Shown: one piece after another, positions 9,203-21,377 of the stretch
Layout of the letters: each line of letters starts with the position of its first letter
Position numbering within the stretch: the stretch's first letter is position 1
Origin: Bidens hawaiensis
Taxonomy: Eukaryota > Streptophyta > Magnoliopsida > Asterales > Asteraceae
Direction of reading: 5' to 3'
NCBI GenBank assembly: GCA_021521415.1
Contig: JAIQDT010000301.1
Location: 1,488,001-1,552,000, forward strand
Length of the DNA stretch: 64,000 nucleotides
Made by a program: the position numbers and the translations under genes
Notes under the pieces: model-generated
Seen by the model: only the letters and a program-made list of their open reading frames with translations
What the model was told of the DNA's origin: nothing
The model's database searches: none

Positions 9203-11740
9203 ATATCAACCCAAAACTTTTAAAAACCCACCCTAAGGTAGGTAACCCATCGTTAAGATGATAGATCAAATTTAACAGACGTAGTATTAATGAGACATGA
9301 TAAAGTTACCACAATCACCTTTAAGAATTAAAATATCTACTTTACACACAAAAAAAAGTGTGTTATAAAATTGTGAATGATAATGTAGGTCCCTCCTATA
9401 TGTCAAAGGAAACGCCGGCATGGGCCTGCATTTACAAAGATACAATTTCCCCTAACCATAAACGCCTTTGATGTATATGTTTTAGTATTTTGACTAGTCT
9501 TAGTTATCTTATTATCCCAGCTAATTAACCCTTTTTCTAAACATTATTAGAAACTACACTTTAACACATAAATTATATTAAGATTTAACTTTAGTTATCA
9601 CCTTCTGACTCCCTATCTCCGAAAATGTACGGTACAATCTTATAATATATGATATCATTCGAGCGTAGACTATACAAGTAACTACGTTAATGTAATATGT
9701 TTTCATAGATACATAAATGAATGGTTCCACTCCCATATATACTATTGTTGTCAACTTCCTTGAGCAAAAGGGGCCACTTGTTGCTTTTGCATTATGTGAG
9801 CTTGTCCATTTGTAATAATATTAAACACTCCGGGAGCTCCACACCAACCCCTCCCATTTATGTTGTTCAAAATAAACATATCACACATTTTATTTTTCTA
9901 TTTTGTATTTGTTGAATGATGTATGTGCATATATATCAAGAATATTTTGAATTATTTACTTTGTATTTATTTGATTCAAACTATCTGGTTTCTAAAATTT
10001 CAAAGGTACAACGGTACTTGTTTGAGAATGGGACTACGTGGGAGACTGGGAGGTATTTTTCTAACACTTTTTTCAAGATTGACCCGTTAAAAGTTTTATA
10101 AAGCCAAACTTATACAAGTTTTATAACTGAAGTAATTTTGTGGAATTCAACAAGAAAGTGACATTGGGAACGTACGAGAGAGGTCTCTTTGTAGTCTATA
10201 CAAAGTCGATTAACAATTAATCATGCGTTAAATGTTTTTATTTACTGTCAATCCACTTAATGTATAATTAGCTAATAAAATATATTTGTTTGTTGTAAGT
10301 TTTGACATGCTTGCACAAATTAAGAAAGGATCCAAAAAACTTATGGGTTCGAACAAAACCCGACTTGCACGTATTTGTGTAGGCAGTTGGGTACTTGGGT
10401 GTGGGAATAAAATCCACTAAAAGAACTTACCAAACGTCCAACTCATTTTTTTTATAAAACCATTTGCAAGTAAAAGACAATTCGACCTACTATATTATCC
10501 TAGTTTTTTTTATATATACTTAACAAAATGTATTCTCTCTTCAACACACAAACTTTCATTTTCACCACTTTAATTTCGTTGAGCTCGAGAACACATATAA
10601 AATAACAAAAACTTTTTACCTTTCCTTTTATTTTATTTTCTTTTCTTAAACCTAGAAACGTAGCAATACATAAAAAGAAAAAAAAAATCCATTTCTTTAA
10701 GGGTTAAATTTGGTGATGCTAATCATGCCCCCCTCCCCTTCATTTTTACTAAATGCATCCTATCCCTCAAGTTTTGCATTAATACGATTTAAACCTTTTT
10801 GTTTTTCCTTTATCATTTTGTTATCCTTTAATATTATTATTATTTTAAAAAGGTTTTTTTATTCTTCTTTAAAGAGTTTTTCTTTTCCTTTTTTTAATAT
10901 TATAAAACCTTTTTTTTTTGTATTTTAATACTTTCGGTATGTTTTTTTAATAATTTTTAAAGATAGCTTACATTTTTTTTAAAAAAAAGCGCATTGTTTT
11001 TAATCAATAAAAGAGATTAAAAAACATCCCTTTAATCATCAACAAGTTATTTCTTTTCTTATACGCTCGAACCTAATAACATATATTCATAATATTTTTT
11101 TTTGTTGAATGAGAGACATAAAATAAAAATATACAAATCGATTTATCATCTTTATAAGGATATTATATCATTATTTCTTTAAATATATTTTATAATGATA
11201 ATAAATACGAGTATTATTATTATGATAAAGAATCATAAACACTAAAAGAGATAAAATAAAATAAAAAACTTTGCAAAAAATAATCAATATTACTATTATG
11301 ATAAGCTTTACAAAGAATATTAGAGGGTAATGATATGTTAAATAAAATTATTAAATGAATTGAAAGTTTAGGGGTAAGGATATGACAAGTACACTAGGGG
11401 TATGTTTAGCCTAACTTTTTTTTTTTGAAAAAAAAATAATTATTTATTGAATTATGTAATTAGATATTTTAGTACACTTTCCATTATTATACTAAAAATA
11501 TAGACATATTTATTGTCTTGAATTTAGATTTCCAAATCAAACATAATTAGATTTGAGAACTTTCAAACGAAAATTAAACGGCTTGATTGGATACGAAATT
11601 AAATAAACAGGAGTTTGATTTGATGATTTGACGGATAATCAGCAAAACTCCAATTAAACAATTAAATTCCATATTCCTAGTGGTACAAAATAATTTGACT
11701 TTGTAACCGGTAAAAGTATTTTCTTCTATTTCTATAACAT
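9203..11740. other. AT-rich intergenic DNA without recognised genes
   Basis: Long A/T tracts dominate, especially 10440-11480. Only short open frames occur and none resembles a protein I know. No RNA gene or clear transposon end was seen. Confidence 0.6.
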
Positions 11741-12016
11741 AGGGTCAAGTTATTTTATAAAGGGTAACAAAAATGAGAAGTGTGAGAAGTAATAAATAAT
11801 TGACATGTGTCAAGTGGGGACCAAAAGAAAAAGGGTATAACGGTAATTGTACACATTTTCGCTCTCCACATTCAAGGCACATGTAAATACCCCTATCATT
11901 TAGAACGTTTATAACTTTTTCGTATGATATTTAAAAAAAAATCATCATAATAACAAGCGTTTTTTTTATCTTTAATATGAGTATGATTTTTGTTATATAA
12001 AATTTTAAACAAAAAT

Positions 12017-12515
12017 CACGACATTGTGTTTTTTTCGTCATTGTGTCTTTTCGCACACCATTGTGTCTTTTCGCTTATAATTGTGTCTTTTTTCGTCATT
12101 GTGTATTTTCGCACATCATTGTGTCTTTTCGCTTATCATTGTGTCTTTTTTCGCCATTGTGATTTTTCGCACACCATTGTGTCTTTTCGCTTATCATTGT
12201 GTCTTTTTTCGTCATTGTGTCTTTTCACACATCATTGTGTCTTTTCGCTTATCATCGTGTCTTTTTTCGCCATTGTGTCTTTTCGCAAACCATTGTGTCT
12301 TTCCTCACACCATTGTGTCTTTTCGTTTATCATTGTGTCTTTTTTCGTTATTGTGTTTTTCGCACACCATTGTGTCTTTTTGCTTATCATTGTGTCTTTT
12401 CGCACACCGTTGTGTCTTTTCGCACACCATTGTGTCTTTTTGCTTATCATTGTGTCTTTTTTTGCCATTGTGTCTTTTTTCGTTATTGTGTCTTTTCGCA
12501 CACCATTGTGTCTTT
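12017..12515 (-). repeat. Minisatellite of CATTGTGTC units (copy in element B)
   Basis: This is the reverse complement of the array at 1925-2636, with the same three unit variants (TTCGTCATTGTGTC, GCACACCATTGTGTC, GCTTATCATTGTGTC). Open frames on both strands are artefacts of the repeat. Confidence 0.9.
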
Positions 12516-12584
12516 AACTTGAAACGTAAAACACAATGGTGAATACGTATAACCCAATGACCTAAAACGTAAAAAACAATGATT

Positions 12585-13050
12585 TGTAGGTTCCCTGGAC
12601 GGATCACACGAGATATCCCGATATACATAGGTGCGGAATCCCTGTGTAGATTGTTACGGACGTAGAAGATTAGCTCACGAACACACGTACACACAATACG
12701 AACAACCACACGTTATATTGATAACTCAAACCGAGATGCTTACAGACTCACGTCAATAGACTTACACGAACTGAACTCACTAACAACTGATTAAACGATT
12801 TTCTTTTTAAAACCGTAAACAGTTAAACAACTTAAATACACGACAACTTCGCCTCAGGCGAAGTTGTCTATAACTTCGCTCGTTGAACAAGTTCGCCTAG
12901 GCGAACTTGTCAACAACTTCGCTTGGTTAACAAGTTCGCCTAAGCGAACTTGTCAACAACTTCGCTTCTAAACAAACAATTACATACACAATATTACAGA
13001 CTCGATTACAGACTTTAGACATATGAACTACTGACACCTATGCACCAACA
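12585..13050 (-). repeat. 3' LTR of the Sirevirus-like element
   Basis: 466 bp, identical to 24564-25029 except at five transitions. It contains three palindromes built on TTCGCC/GGCGAA: 12842-12868 (13-bp arms, perfect), 12887-12910 (12-bp arms, perfect) and 12930-12953 (one mismatch). Confidence 0.95.
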
Positions 13051-13062
13051 GACTCCCCCTTG
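13051..13062 (-). other. Polypurine tract
   Basis: The minus strand reads AAGGGGGAGTC directly before the 3' LTR start TGTTGGTG, the usual place for priming of plus-strand DNA synthesis. The core GGGGGAG recurs upstream at 13918-13925, 14110-14117 and 14245-14252. Confidence 0.85.
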
Positions 13063-13114
13063 GCAGTAGCTTCATATCTTGATCTTTCAGCTCTTGTCTC
13101 GTAATCCTGTATCT

Positions 13115-15945
13115 TCATGCGTGCACTCCTTCTCTCACACACACCGTGACTACTCGCTGATATTTCCTTGCTTCATCCTTCCAAGCAGGAATGTAGAATA
13201 TCTTCTTTTCGTTCAACGCTTGCAAATCAGCTTTCGATAAGTTAACAAGATGCATTGGGTCATACACCCTCAGCACTTCTTGTTCATCTTCGTCTTCCAT
13301 CACGGCTTCAGCAGTCTGGCAATCAACATACCACCATTTCAGATTCTTCAACACATCTTGAGGCATATTCTTCATTGGAACCTCCTTGATGCATCGGATC
13401 GGCTTGTACTTCATCACCATCCATGGCTTGCCATCTGCTCTCAATCCCCTCTCTGTATCCTCCACGAGCTTTCCCTTCTGTGGCATTAATAGTTCAAACT
13501 TCTTTTCTTTACGCCTTCTTTCCACACAATCTTCTCAATCATTCTTGCCATATTGTTGTCACTTCTGTTTATCAGGCCCAATCTGCCCAAATCTTTCACC
13601 TCGCATTCCGGCAACGTATTGAGAGATCTCAACATTCTCTTGAAGTATTGAATGCCATCATAACGCTTCACCACAAACAACTTGATCTGTTCGTCATAAA
13701 TCCAACAGATGATTCCCTTCTTCGCCTCAGCATAGCCTTTAATGTTATAGCTCTTTTTGAACATGGCTGGAACAGCAGGCTTCTTGGTCTTAATAAACCA
13801 ATGAGCACAGCCTTCCTTCCACCTAGGCTGCTCCTCCCACTCAGTCTCATCCATCTCAACACTCACATCGGCTTTCTCAACCTCAGGGATCTCGTGTTCA
13901 ACGTTTTCTTCTACTATCTCCCCCTCTTCTATTCCATCTTCAATCTCAATCTGCTCACCGATCTTCTCAATCATATCATTCGGCAGCACATCTTCATCAA
14001 ACAGAACATCGTCACTGAACATGTCATCGTCCAGCTCTTTCAGCGCATCTATCACATCATCTTCAACTAACACCACATCATCACCAGAACCACCAGCCAC
14101 GTCAGTAGACTCCCCCTCAGTTGTGGAAGCACCAAGAGCTTCAGAAGTTCTTGGCAGCTCACCACCTGCATCTTTCGATGCATTGGGATCATCGTCACGG
14201 TCATTCCTCTTCTTCGTTCTGAGCTCGTCGCCCTTACAGCTCATCTCCCCCTGAGATGCCAAGAACTCCTTCAAGGCATCTATGATTTTCCCGTGCTCAA
14301 CCAGGAGGGATGCCTGTAGTTGATTTGCTTCCACTAGGCTTTGAATAGTCTTCGATTGTTCTGCCACGATCCGCTCTAGTGAAGCTATTCTCTCTGTGTC
14401 TGACATTGGCGAAGGCGAGACTCCAGAAGCAGGCGTGACCGCAGGTGGTACCATACCTGATAACCCTGCAGCTGTGACGACCGTTGACTCCACAAAACGA
14501 GCAGCTACCACCGATTGAGTAAGCGTTGGCGGTGGTAGAGACACGATCTCCGGAGCCGACGTCTGGATGGTAGAGGTGGATGGAATGTCAGCCGTTGATG
14601 TAGCCACCACGGGAACATCCGCAGCGCTTGTACTCGTCACCTGTATAGAAGAAGGAACAATGGACATACCAGACAGTGCGGCCGGAGCAAATCGTACAGT
14701 CCTTGAAGTCTCTCCAGCTCCCATGCCAGCACCTGTCCTCTCCCGTCTTGATCTTCTAATCAGCTTATGAATGTCCTCTTCTTCTTCCGACTCATCATCA
14801 TCCTCTGTTCTCTTCCTCTTCCCAATCGTTCTTTCCCGAGACACCATCAACCGTCTCCCCTCATCCATAATCTCATCCAAGTATGAGTCAGCCATCGAAG
14901 TTGCTGCTCTAGTAACACTTACACCCGAACTCTGTGCAGCTGAGACTTGCACCTCTTCCACTTGATCCATGTCAAAGTAGCCTTGACCTCCAAAAACAGC
15001 GTCAAGGTCTATATCCTCAGCAGTTGATGCAACAGGCACAGCAGGAGCAGAAACAGCTTGAGTTGCTCTTGACTGTTGCGGTTGAGGATCTCTGAACTCG
15101 TCCCCGCCAGCAGGAACATACTCTGGGTTGATTAAAAACCCAAATAAAGGAGTATGCCTGGGACGACGTTCAGGATTGCTCCTCGCACTTGACGTGCGGC
15201 ACTGAGCAAAGATACGTTTGCTCACTGATTCGACGTATCTGATCGGGCGTCTCTGAGGTAGGGCCGGAGCTACATGGTTCAAAATCATCTGTAAAAAACG
15301 TGGGTACATGATGAACCGCTCCCGAGACATCGCCCGTCTTTGTCTATCAAGCTTGTAAAAGACCATTTGGCTGAAACTATAACGCTTGTTATAGGTCAGT
15401 GCAGTCATAGCAGACTGCATGGTCGCACCCATACTATCTGTGCCCGCCTTCCTCCCCGACATGCACACGATCATGACGTGCATGAGGAAGCGCCACTGGT
15501 CTAGAAGGAAACCCTTCCTCCTCTGGGTGTCTCCTAATGGACCAGAGTAGCCCATTCGAAGAAATGCTCCATCACGAAAAGGAGCTACGAACTCTGTAGG
15601 ATCGTCTCGAGTCTCGTCTCCGAACCGTAGCGCCACCCGGATCTGTTCAGAGTTGAACTGAACCTGTTGATTATTCACCGTAGCTCTCATCACCGGGGGC
15701 TCAACACGGCAGTCGTATTCTACCGTCTCCCAGAAGTCTTCGATGTTCGGTGGAGATATCGGCAGCGTGTTGGTAATCGCGTGAAAAATCCTCGAGCGCA
15801 GGAGGAACGTGATAATCTCGCGGTAGTCGTCCACACCGCTCGCCTCCGGGTCAAGAGTGATGTACATATTGTGACCCGGGTAAAATTGTCTCTGATTGTC
15901 ACCATCATCGCCTCCTGCACCACCAGCACCCGCTATCGCAGCCAT
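13115..15945 (-). pseudogene. Third ORF of the Sirevirus-like element (function unknown), frameshifted near its end
   Basis: A frame of 819 codons starts at 15945 with MAAIAGAGGAGGDDGDNQRQ. After a frameshift in an A-rich stretch near 13505-13525 it continues in another frame to a stop at 13115. The N-terminal third is globular, with motifs such as SGRKAGTDSMG and RFIMYPRFLQMILNH. I remember these from retrotransposon proteins of Asteraceae but cannot name a domain. A serine/threonine/proline-rich, acidic middle follows, then a short predicted coiled coil (about residues 530-570, SLERIVAEQSKTIQSLVEAN), then a very acidic region and a lysine-rich tail. It lies 2.1 kb downstream of pol, where Sireviruses keep an env-like gene. 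I see no signal peptide or membrane segment, so an envelope role is not supported. Confidence 0.75.
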
Positions 15946-18054
15946 ATCTGCAACAAACTTACCAAGTTAGAACGACACAAAGACATAGCACAAGTTCGCT
16001 TTGTTACCATGAGCGAAGTTGTGATAAACTCTGTATAGGCGAAGTAAAAGTTGAGGCGAAGTTGGGAACAACTTCGCTTCAGCTTTAAGTTCGTCTAATT
16101 AAAACTAAGTAAAAATTGATCTTAGGCGAAGATAAGGTTAACTTCGCCTCATCACAACATCGCCTCAGGCGAATTTAAGTTCTGGGCGAAGTTACGGATA
16201 ACTTCGCCTCAGGCGAACTTAAGCTTCGGGCGAAGTTACGAATAACTTCGCCTAAACCTTAACTTCGCCTGAATCTGAATCGGCGACAGTGAGATTCATG
16301 GAACAACGTGCAGGTGATGATTCGGCTTGTTTTAGACGATTAAGCACTCGTAAACATAAGTTTTACGGACATGTTGACGATCAGTATAGTGTTTAACACG
16401 TAAAAACACAAGTTAAGGGAATCGGTTTCAAAACCGATTGGTTCGAGGTTAATAACCGGGTCGAAACGACCCTTGATTATCATGAAAGAACTTGTAATAT
16501 ACGATAATGCAACATCTCGAACCTTTGATCGGTGTGAAAATCGGAATAGATAACACGTAAACGGTGTAAAGAACAAGTTCGCCGGAGAATTATCTTGAAT
16601 AAGTTCGCTGAATTTTAATAAACTGATGAACAGTTTTGACCTTAAGTATCCCTTATATAGGGGATCTGTTGTACAGGCGAAGTTACAGATAACTTCGCCT
16701 AGGCGAAGTTAACCACAACTTCGCCTGTTCAACAACATCGCCTATATATTTACAAAATCAAACCTTATAATTTTAACAATTTTCCAATTAAGTTATAAAA
16801 CTTTCCAAGAAGAAATAAATAACATGATCAATTCTAAGTAACCAGTTGAAAAATCATAAAATTATCTAAGTACAAAAACTTAAAAATTTAAAGTATAAGG
16901 GATCAAATTTCAGTCTCGGTAGGGGCTGCTACGTTTTAGAAAAGATCCGAATAGGAATAATACTAACTACGTGACTGTCACATAGATCCGTGTTTAGCTG
17001 TATTATGACATATAGAGACAGGTTGTAAGCAGGTAATATACTTAAGATGGTTTTCATCGTTTCTGTGATACAAGTTAGGTTCAATTAATCCTTAAAATTT
17101 AAGTGGGCAACAACTCAGAAATATTGATGCCTCCTATCTATCCTCAAAGCGTATTTGGCTTTCCCCAAGTCACCCCGAATTGACTTCGACCCATAGTGTC
17201 TGATTAAATTGTAAATACTCTTCTTCTGGTTCCCGTTCTTCTTCTTACTCTAAGATTGAGAAGTCTTGATTATATCATCACTAATATGTTTCAATAATTT
17301 TTTTTTTTTTTAACAAACATAGACTTCAAAGTAGTAAATTACTGCAAGTCCCGAATCTGGATCACTGCAGTATCTTGAAACGCTATCTTCACGGGAATCA
17401 AAACACACATGGGTTCGTGTATGACTGGGTAATCGCTTTTCTGCCTATCATTCGAAAAGATATATATGAAGACACGCAAAACTCTTAAGGAGTTTCCACG
17501 TAAAATCAAGTAAAATTAGTTTGTATCACATCTACTTTTACGCACCATAAAAAGTTACCAGGACATACAATGGCTGTCCTAAAGCCTAATAACTTCACTA
17601 GCTAAGCACACAGAATTAGTATACTATCATTTTCCAAGGTTGGATCAATTTTCCGTTTAACATAGCAAACGAACTTCTTACGAAGTAACAGACTTGAAAA
17701 ATAATTTCATTTCCCTTTTTGTTTTTCAAAATTTTAGCAAAAATTGCCTCGACCAAAACAAGGTCTTCAGGTAAACGGCTATCCCGAAGATCCAATGGAT
17801 CAGCTGGACCGACCACATACTAGTATGTGTCCTTCTAACTAAGTATGATCGACTCATTTTAAGCGAAAGAACGAAAAACTCATCATAAACCGCCCAGGTC
17901 ACTATCAGTAATCTGGTTAATGGCTATCCTCAAAATCTACAAGTAGAGAACGAGGACCAAAACATATCCGAAGACAAGTCCTTCAAACTAATGTAACCGA
18001 CATAATTTTAAGCAATTAGTGACGTTTTTTTTTTTTAACAAAAGAAAAGCATGG
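15946..18054 (-). other. Non-coding spacer between pol and the third ORF, with palindrome cluster
   Basis: There is no credible frame. The part next to the third ORF (about 15975-16270) and a second patch (about 16670-16745) are packed with TTCGCC/GGCGAA inverted repeats of the same family as in the LTRs. The rest (16800-18050) is plain AT-rich sequence. A spacer of this size suggests that the third ORF has its own promoter or is expressed by splicing. Confidence 0.7.
15975..16270. repeat. Cluster of TTCGCC/GGCGAA palindromes (spacer)
   Basis: Many copies of AACTTCGCCT and AGGCGAAGTT alternate in opposite orientation every 15-40 bp and could form serial hairpins in DNA or RNA. Related motifs recur at about 16670-16745. 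Confidence 0.8.
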
Positions 18055-19533
18055 TTACTCGGGATTGATCATCCCATTTAGTTCAATAAGATTTTGAAAT
18101 CTGGATTTGTCAAACGCTTTAGTGTATAAATCAGCGAAATTATCAAGCGTATCCACCTTTTCAAGAATTATCAGTTTCTTCTCAGCACAATCCCGTATGA
18201 AATGATGACGTATGTCAATGTGTTTAGTTTTACTATGTTTCACGGGATTGTTAGTTACTGAGATAGCAGCTGTGTTATCAATGCAAATAGGAGTAAGTAA
18301 GAAATTCAGACCATAGTCGCGCAGCTGTTGTTGTGTCCAAAGAACCTGAGAGCAGCAGTTGGATGCAGCCATGTATTCTGCCTCACAGGTTGAGATTGCG
18401 ACTGAAGTCTGCTTCTTGCATTGCCATGACACCAATCTGCCACCAAGAAACTGACAACCTCCAGTTGTTGACTTCCGACTCTGATTGCACCCTCCATAAT
18501 CAGAGTCTGTGTAAGCGACCAGCTCCAAGTCTCCTCCTCTCGGGTACCACAACCCCAGCTTCGGCTTGCCCTTGAGATACCGCAGAATCCTCTTTGCACC
18601 TTTCAAATGAGATTCTTTTGGATTTGCCTGAAAACGTGCACAAAGACAAACAGCAAACATTATATCAGGCCTAGATGCAGTTAAGTACATTAAAGAACCT
18701 ATTATCGCCCGATATTGAGTTGGGTCCACATCTGCATCACCGTCTACTTCAGCACCCAATTTGTGATTGACGCAGATTGGAGTATCATATGGAGAACTGT
18801 CCTCCATCTTGAAACGCTTGAGCACATCATGAACATACTTCGTCTGATGAATGAACATCCCGTCCTTCCTCTGATCAACCTGCAATCCTAGAAAGAAAGT
18901 TAGTTCACCCATAGCACTCATTTCAAACCTTTTCTTCATGACGGCTTCAAACTCCTGACACATGGAGACTTTTGATGCAGCAAATATAATGTCATCCACG
19001 TAAACTTGTACCAGCAGGATGTCGCTTCCATCTCTTTTAAAGAACAACGTGCTATCAATTTTCCCTCTTTCAAAACCATTCTCGAGCAAGTAATCCGATA
19101 AAGTTGAATACCAGGCACGAGGTGCCTGATGTAATCCATACAGTGCCTTGCTCAACTTGTACACGTGATCTGGATAGTCTGGGTCAGGAAAACCCGGAGG
19201 TTGCTCAACATACACAACCTCATCTACTATCCCATTCAAAAACGCACTCTTCACATCTAGCTGAAACACCTTCATCTTTTCATGAGCAGCAAACGCCAAA
19301 AACAATCTTATGGCTTCTAATCTAGCGACAGGAGTAAACACTTCGTTATAATCAATCCCCTCTTGTTGATTAAAACATTTCACGACAAGCCTCGCCTTGT
19401 TTCTTATAATGATCCCCTTATCATCTCTCTTGCACTTGAACACCCATTTTGTGCCTATCGCATGCACATTCTTTGGTTTTTCAACCAAAGTCCAAACTTC
19501 CATCTTCTCGAATTGAGCCAACTCTTCTTGCAT
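18055..19533 (-). CDS. Copia pol: reverse transcriptase and RNase H
   Basis: The 492-codon frame begins inside the reverse transcriptase region (MQEELAQFEKMEVWTLVEKP), with palm motifs VFQLDVKSAFLNG and the catalytic YVDDIIF near residue 178. The connection domain and Ty1-type RNase H follow (TDSDYGGC, CEAEYMA, KHIDIRHHFIRD). It ends with the normal Copia C terminus. Upstream it is separated from the integrase frame by one TGA (19543-19545) in the same reading frame, where the family has tryptophan. The start given is therefore only the first internal Met, and the true product would be one polyprotein. The enzyme copies element RNA into DNA in virus-like particles. Confidence 0.9.
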   Translation of the reverse strand: MQEELAQFEKMEVWTLVEKPKNVHAIGTKWVFKCKRDDKGIIIRNKARLVVKCFNQQEGIDYNEVFTPVARLEAIRLFLAFAAHEKMKVFQLDVKSAFLNGIVDEVVYVEQPPGFPDPDYPDHVYKLSKALYGLHQAPRAWYSTLSDYLLENGFERGKIDSTLFFKRDGSDILLVQVYVDDIIFAASKVSMCQEFEAVMKKRFEMSAMGELTFFLGLQVDQRKDGMFIHQTKYVHDVLKRFKMEDSSPYDTPICVNHKLGAEVDGDADVDPTQYRAIIGSLMYLTASRPDIMFAVCLCARFQANPKESHLKGAKRILRYLKGKPKLGLWYPRGGDLELVAYTDSDYGGCNQSRKSTTGGCQFLGGRLVSWQCKKQTSVAISTCEAEYMAASNCCSQVLWTQQQLRDYGLNFLLTPICIDNTAAISVTNNPVKHSKTKHIDIRHHFIRDCAEKKLIILEKVDTLDNFADLYTKAFDKSRFQNLIELNGMINPE

Positions 19534-19542
19534 GGCCTCGAC

Positions 19543-21363
19543 TCACGAGCTGTCCTTTAAAGCCATTTGATAATTTTTTGGTTCAATCTGGCTTATAAAA
19601 CAGGTATATAGGCATTCATCGATTATTCCTGTCTCCTTAATGCTTGTATAAACACATGTGTGTTCATTCAAGCTGTTTCTCGTTTGTACACCTGAGGACA
19701 CATCACCAATCACATTATCCAAAGGGTGATCTTTATGAATTCTCGTGGTCGGAACAGAACCGACATGCAAATTATCTTCCAAATTAGAAGAGATCTCATC
19801 AATGGTTGTTTCATGCTGAGAGTGAAAATGATTGATAAATTCTTCTTCAGTTGAGGCAGCAGGGGTATCAATAGTGTTTGACGAGGAAGATTGACATTTA
19901 TCAATCAGCTGTCTTTGTAATAGATTTTCTTCCTCATCGAGTATCATCTTCGTCGCAGCTCTTTCTTCTTCTTCAGAAATCTCCAAATCCGGTACGTTAA
20001 ACGACTTAAAAAGCTTAACATGGTCGAAAAGCTCAGCAGGTCCATTGCTAGGTTTTGGCGGTTGGTAACTTGTGATGTCAGTATTGCACACCACCTCCAC
20101 CTTGCAAGTCGAAGTATTGAAGACCCGCCTGTTGGGAGTACCAACAACATAACCGACTAATATTCCTTCATCGGCTACTTCCCCAAATTTAGAATTTTTC
20201 TTCAAGATCGAACAAGGGGACCCGAATGGTTCAAGACCACTCAAGTTGGGCTTCCTTCCATGCATAAGCTCGTAGCAAGTTTTACCAAGTCTCTTAACGG
20301 TTAATACCCTATTCAGAACATAGCAGGCTGTAGCAACCGCTTCAGCCCAGAACATCACAGGAAGCTTCGAATCTGCCAGCATAGTCCTGGCTCCTTCAAT
20401 TAAAGTTCGGTTCTTTCTTTCAGCCACTCCAGTCTGTTGCGGAGTATACGGAGCGCTGTATTGATGTTCAATTCCTTTCTGAAGACAGAAGATCTCCATT
20501 TCAAAGTTCTTGAACTCCGTCCCATTGTCACTTCTGATGAACTTAACAGTTTTACTCATGACGTTCTCAACTTTAGTAATCAAATTCTTCACCATTTGAG
20601 CCGTCTCATCTTTCGATTTCAGAAAATATACCCACGAATATCGCGAGTAGTCATCAGTGATCACCAAGCAGTAAGAAGTACCACCTAGACTTTGTACATT
20701 CACTGGACCGAAGAGATCCATGTGAAGCAGTTCTAGAGTACTGGCAATTGAGTTGACCTTCTTGGTGAGATGGGATTTCTTGTGTTGCTTTCCCTTCTTG
20801 CATGCTATACATTTGTCTTCAAAGTTAAAACTTTTCAAGGGAACGCCCATCACAAGCCCATTTTTGACAATGTGGTTCATCTTTCGAAGATGAATGTGCC
20901 CCATCCTTCTGTGCCATAGTTCGGATTCTGATTCGCTTGCTTTTGTCATTAAACATGATTCTCCCAAGGCCATTTCAGTAGACCTCATATCCATCACATA
21001 TGTATTTGTATCACGTGGAGCTGTCATCACTATCCACTCGTCTGGTATCTGAAAACCAGGCTTCAACATGATCGCCTCATTCTTCGTGAAGTGAACAGTA
21101 TACTCCTTATCACAAATCTGCGACACACTCAGCAGATTGTGCTTCAGCTCTTCCACAAAATTCACATTCTCAAGTGTCATCTTCCCATTGGACACCGTTC
21201 CTCTTCCCGTAATTCTTCCTCCGCTTTCACCAGCAAAACTAACTCTCGCTCCCTGAACAGGTTTTAAGTCGTGCAACAAGTATTTGTTGCCCGTCATGTG
21301 CCGGGAACAGCCGCTATCTACAATCCAAAGACTGTGGGCAGCCCTGTTCAACTGTTCCTGCAC
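19543..21363 (-). CDS. Copia pol: protease and integrase
   Basis: The aspartic protease active site appears near the start as WIVDSGCSRHMTG (D16-S-G). The integrase zinc-binding HHCC region follows (LWHRRMGHIHLRKMN ... CIACKKGKQH). The catalytic DDE core has MDLFGPVN, RSDNGTEFKN and the PYTPQQTGVAERKNR block with its glutamate. The C-terminal half carries the GSPCSILKKNSKFG/GILVGYVVGTPNRRVFN region typical of Copia integrase. The frame ends at TGA 19543-19545, which replaces a tryptophan codon, so it is a broken part of pol. It is in the same frame as the gag-end stop at 21378, 15 nt away. Confidence 0.9.
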   Translation of the reverse strand: MQEQLNRAAHSLWIVDSGCSRHMTGNKYLLHDLKPVQGARVSFAGESGGRITGRGTVSNGKMTLENVNFVEELKHNLLSVSQICDKEYTVHFTKNEAIMLKPGFQIPDEWIVMTAPRDTNTYVMDMRSTEMALGESCLMTKASESESELWHRRMGHIHLRKMNHIVKNGLVMGVPLKSFNFEDKCIACKKGKQHKKSHLTKKVNSIASTLELLHMDLFGPVNVQSLGGTSYCLVITDDYSRYSWVYFLKSKDETAQMVKNLITKVENVMSKTVKFIRSDNGTEFKNFEMEIFCLQKGIEHQYSAPYTPQQTGVAERKNRTLIEGARTMLADSKLPVMFWAEAVATACYVLNRVLTVKRLGKTCYELMHGRKPNLSGLEPFGSPCSILKKNSKFGEVADEGILVGYVVGTPNRRVFNTSTCKVEVVCNTDITSYQPPKPSNGPAELFDHVKLFKSFNVPDLEISEEEERAATKMILDEEENLLQRQLIDKCQSSSSNTIDTPAASTEEEFINHFHSQHETTIDEISSNLEDNLHVGSVPTTRIHKDHPLDNVIGDVSSGVQTRNSLNEHTCVYTSIKETGIIDECLYTCFISQIEPKNYQMALKDSS

Positions 21364-21377
21364 AATAAAGCAAATGA

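Noticed and set aside
11990..12542. Cysteine/histidine-rich repeated ORFs
   Set aside because: Same minisatellite in inverse orientation, no start context or homology.
13423..14070. Plus-strand ORF of 215 codons
   Set aside because: It is the antisense shadow of the Sirevirus third ORF.
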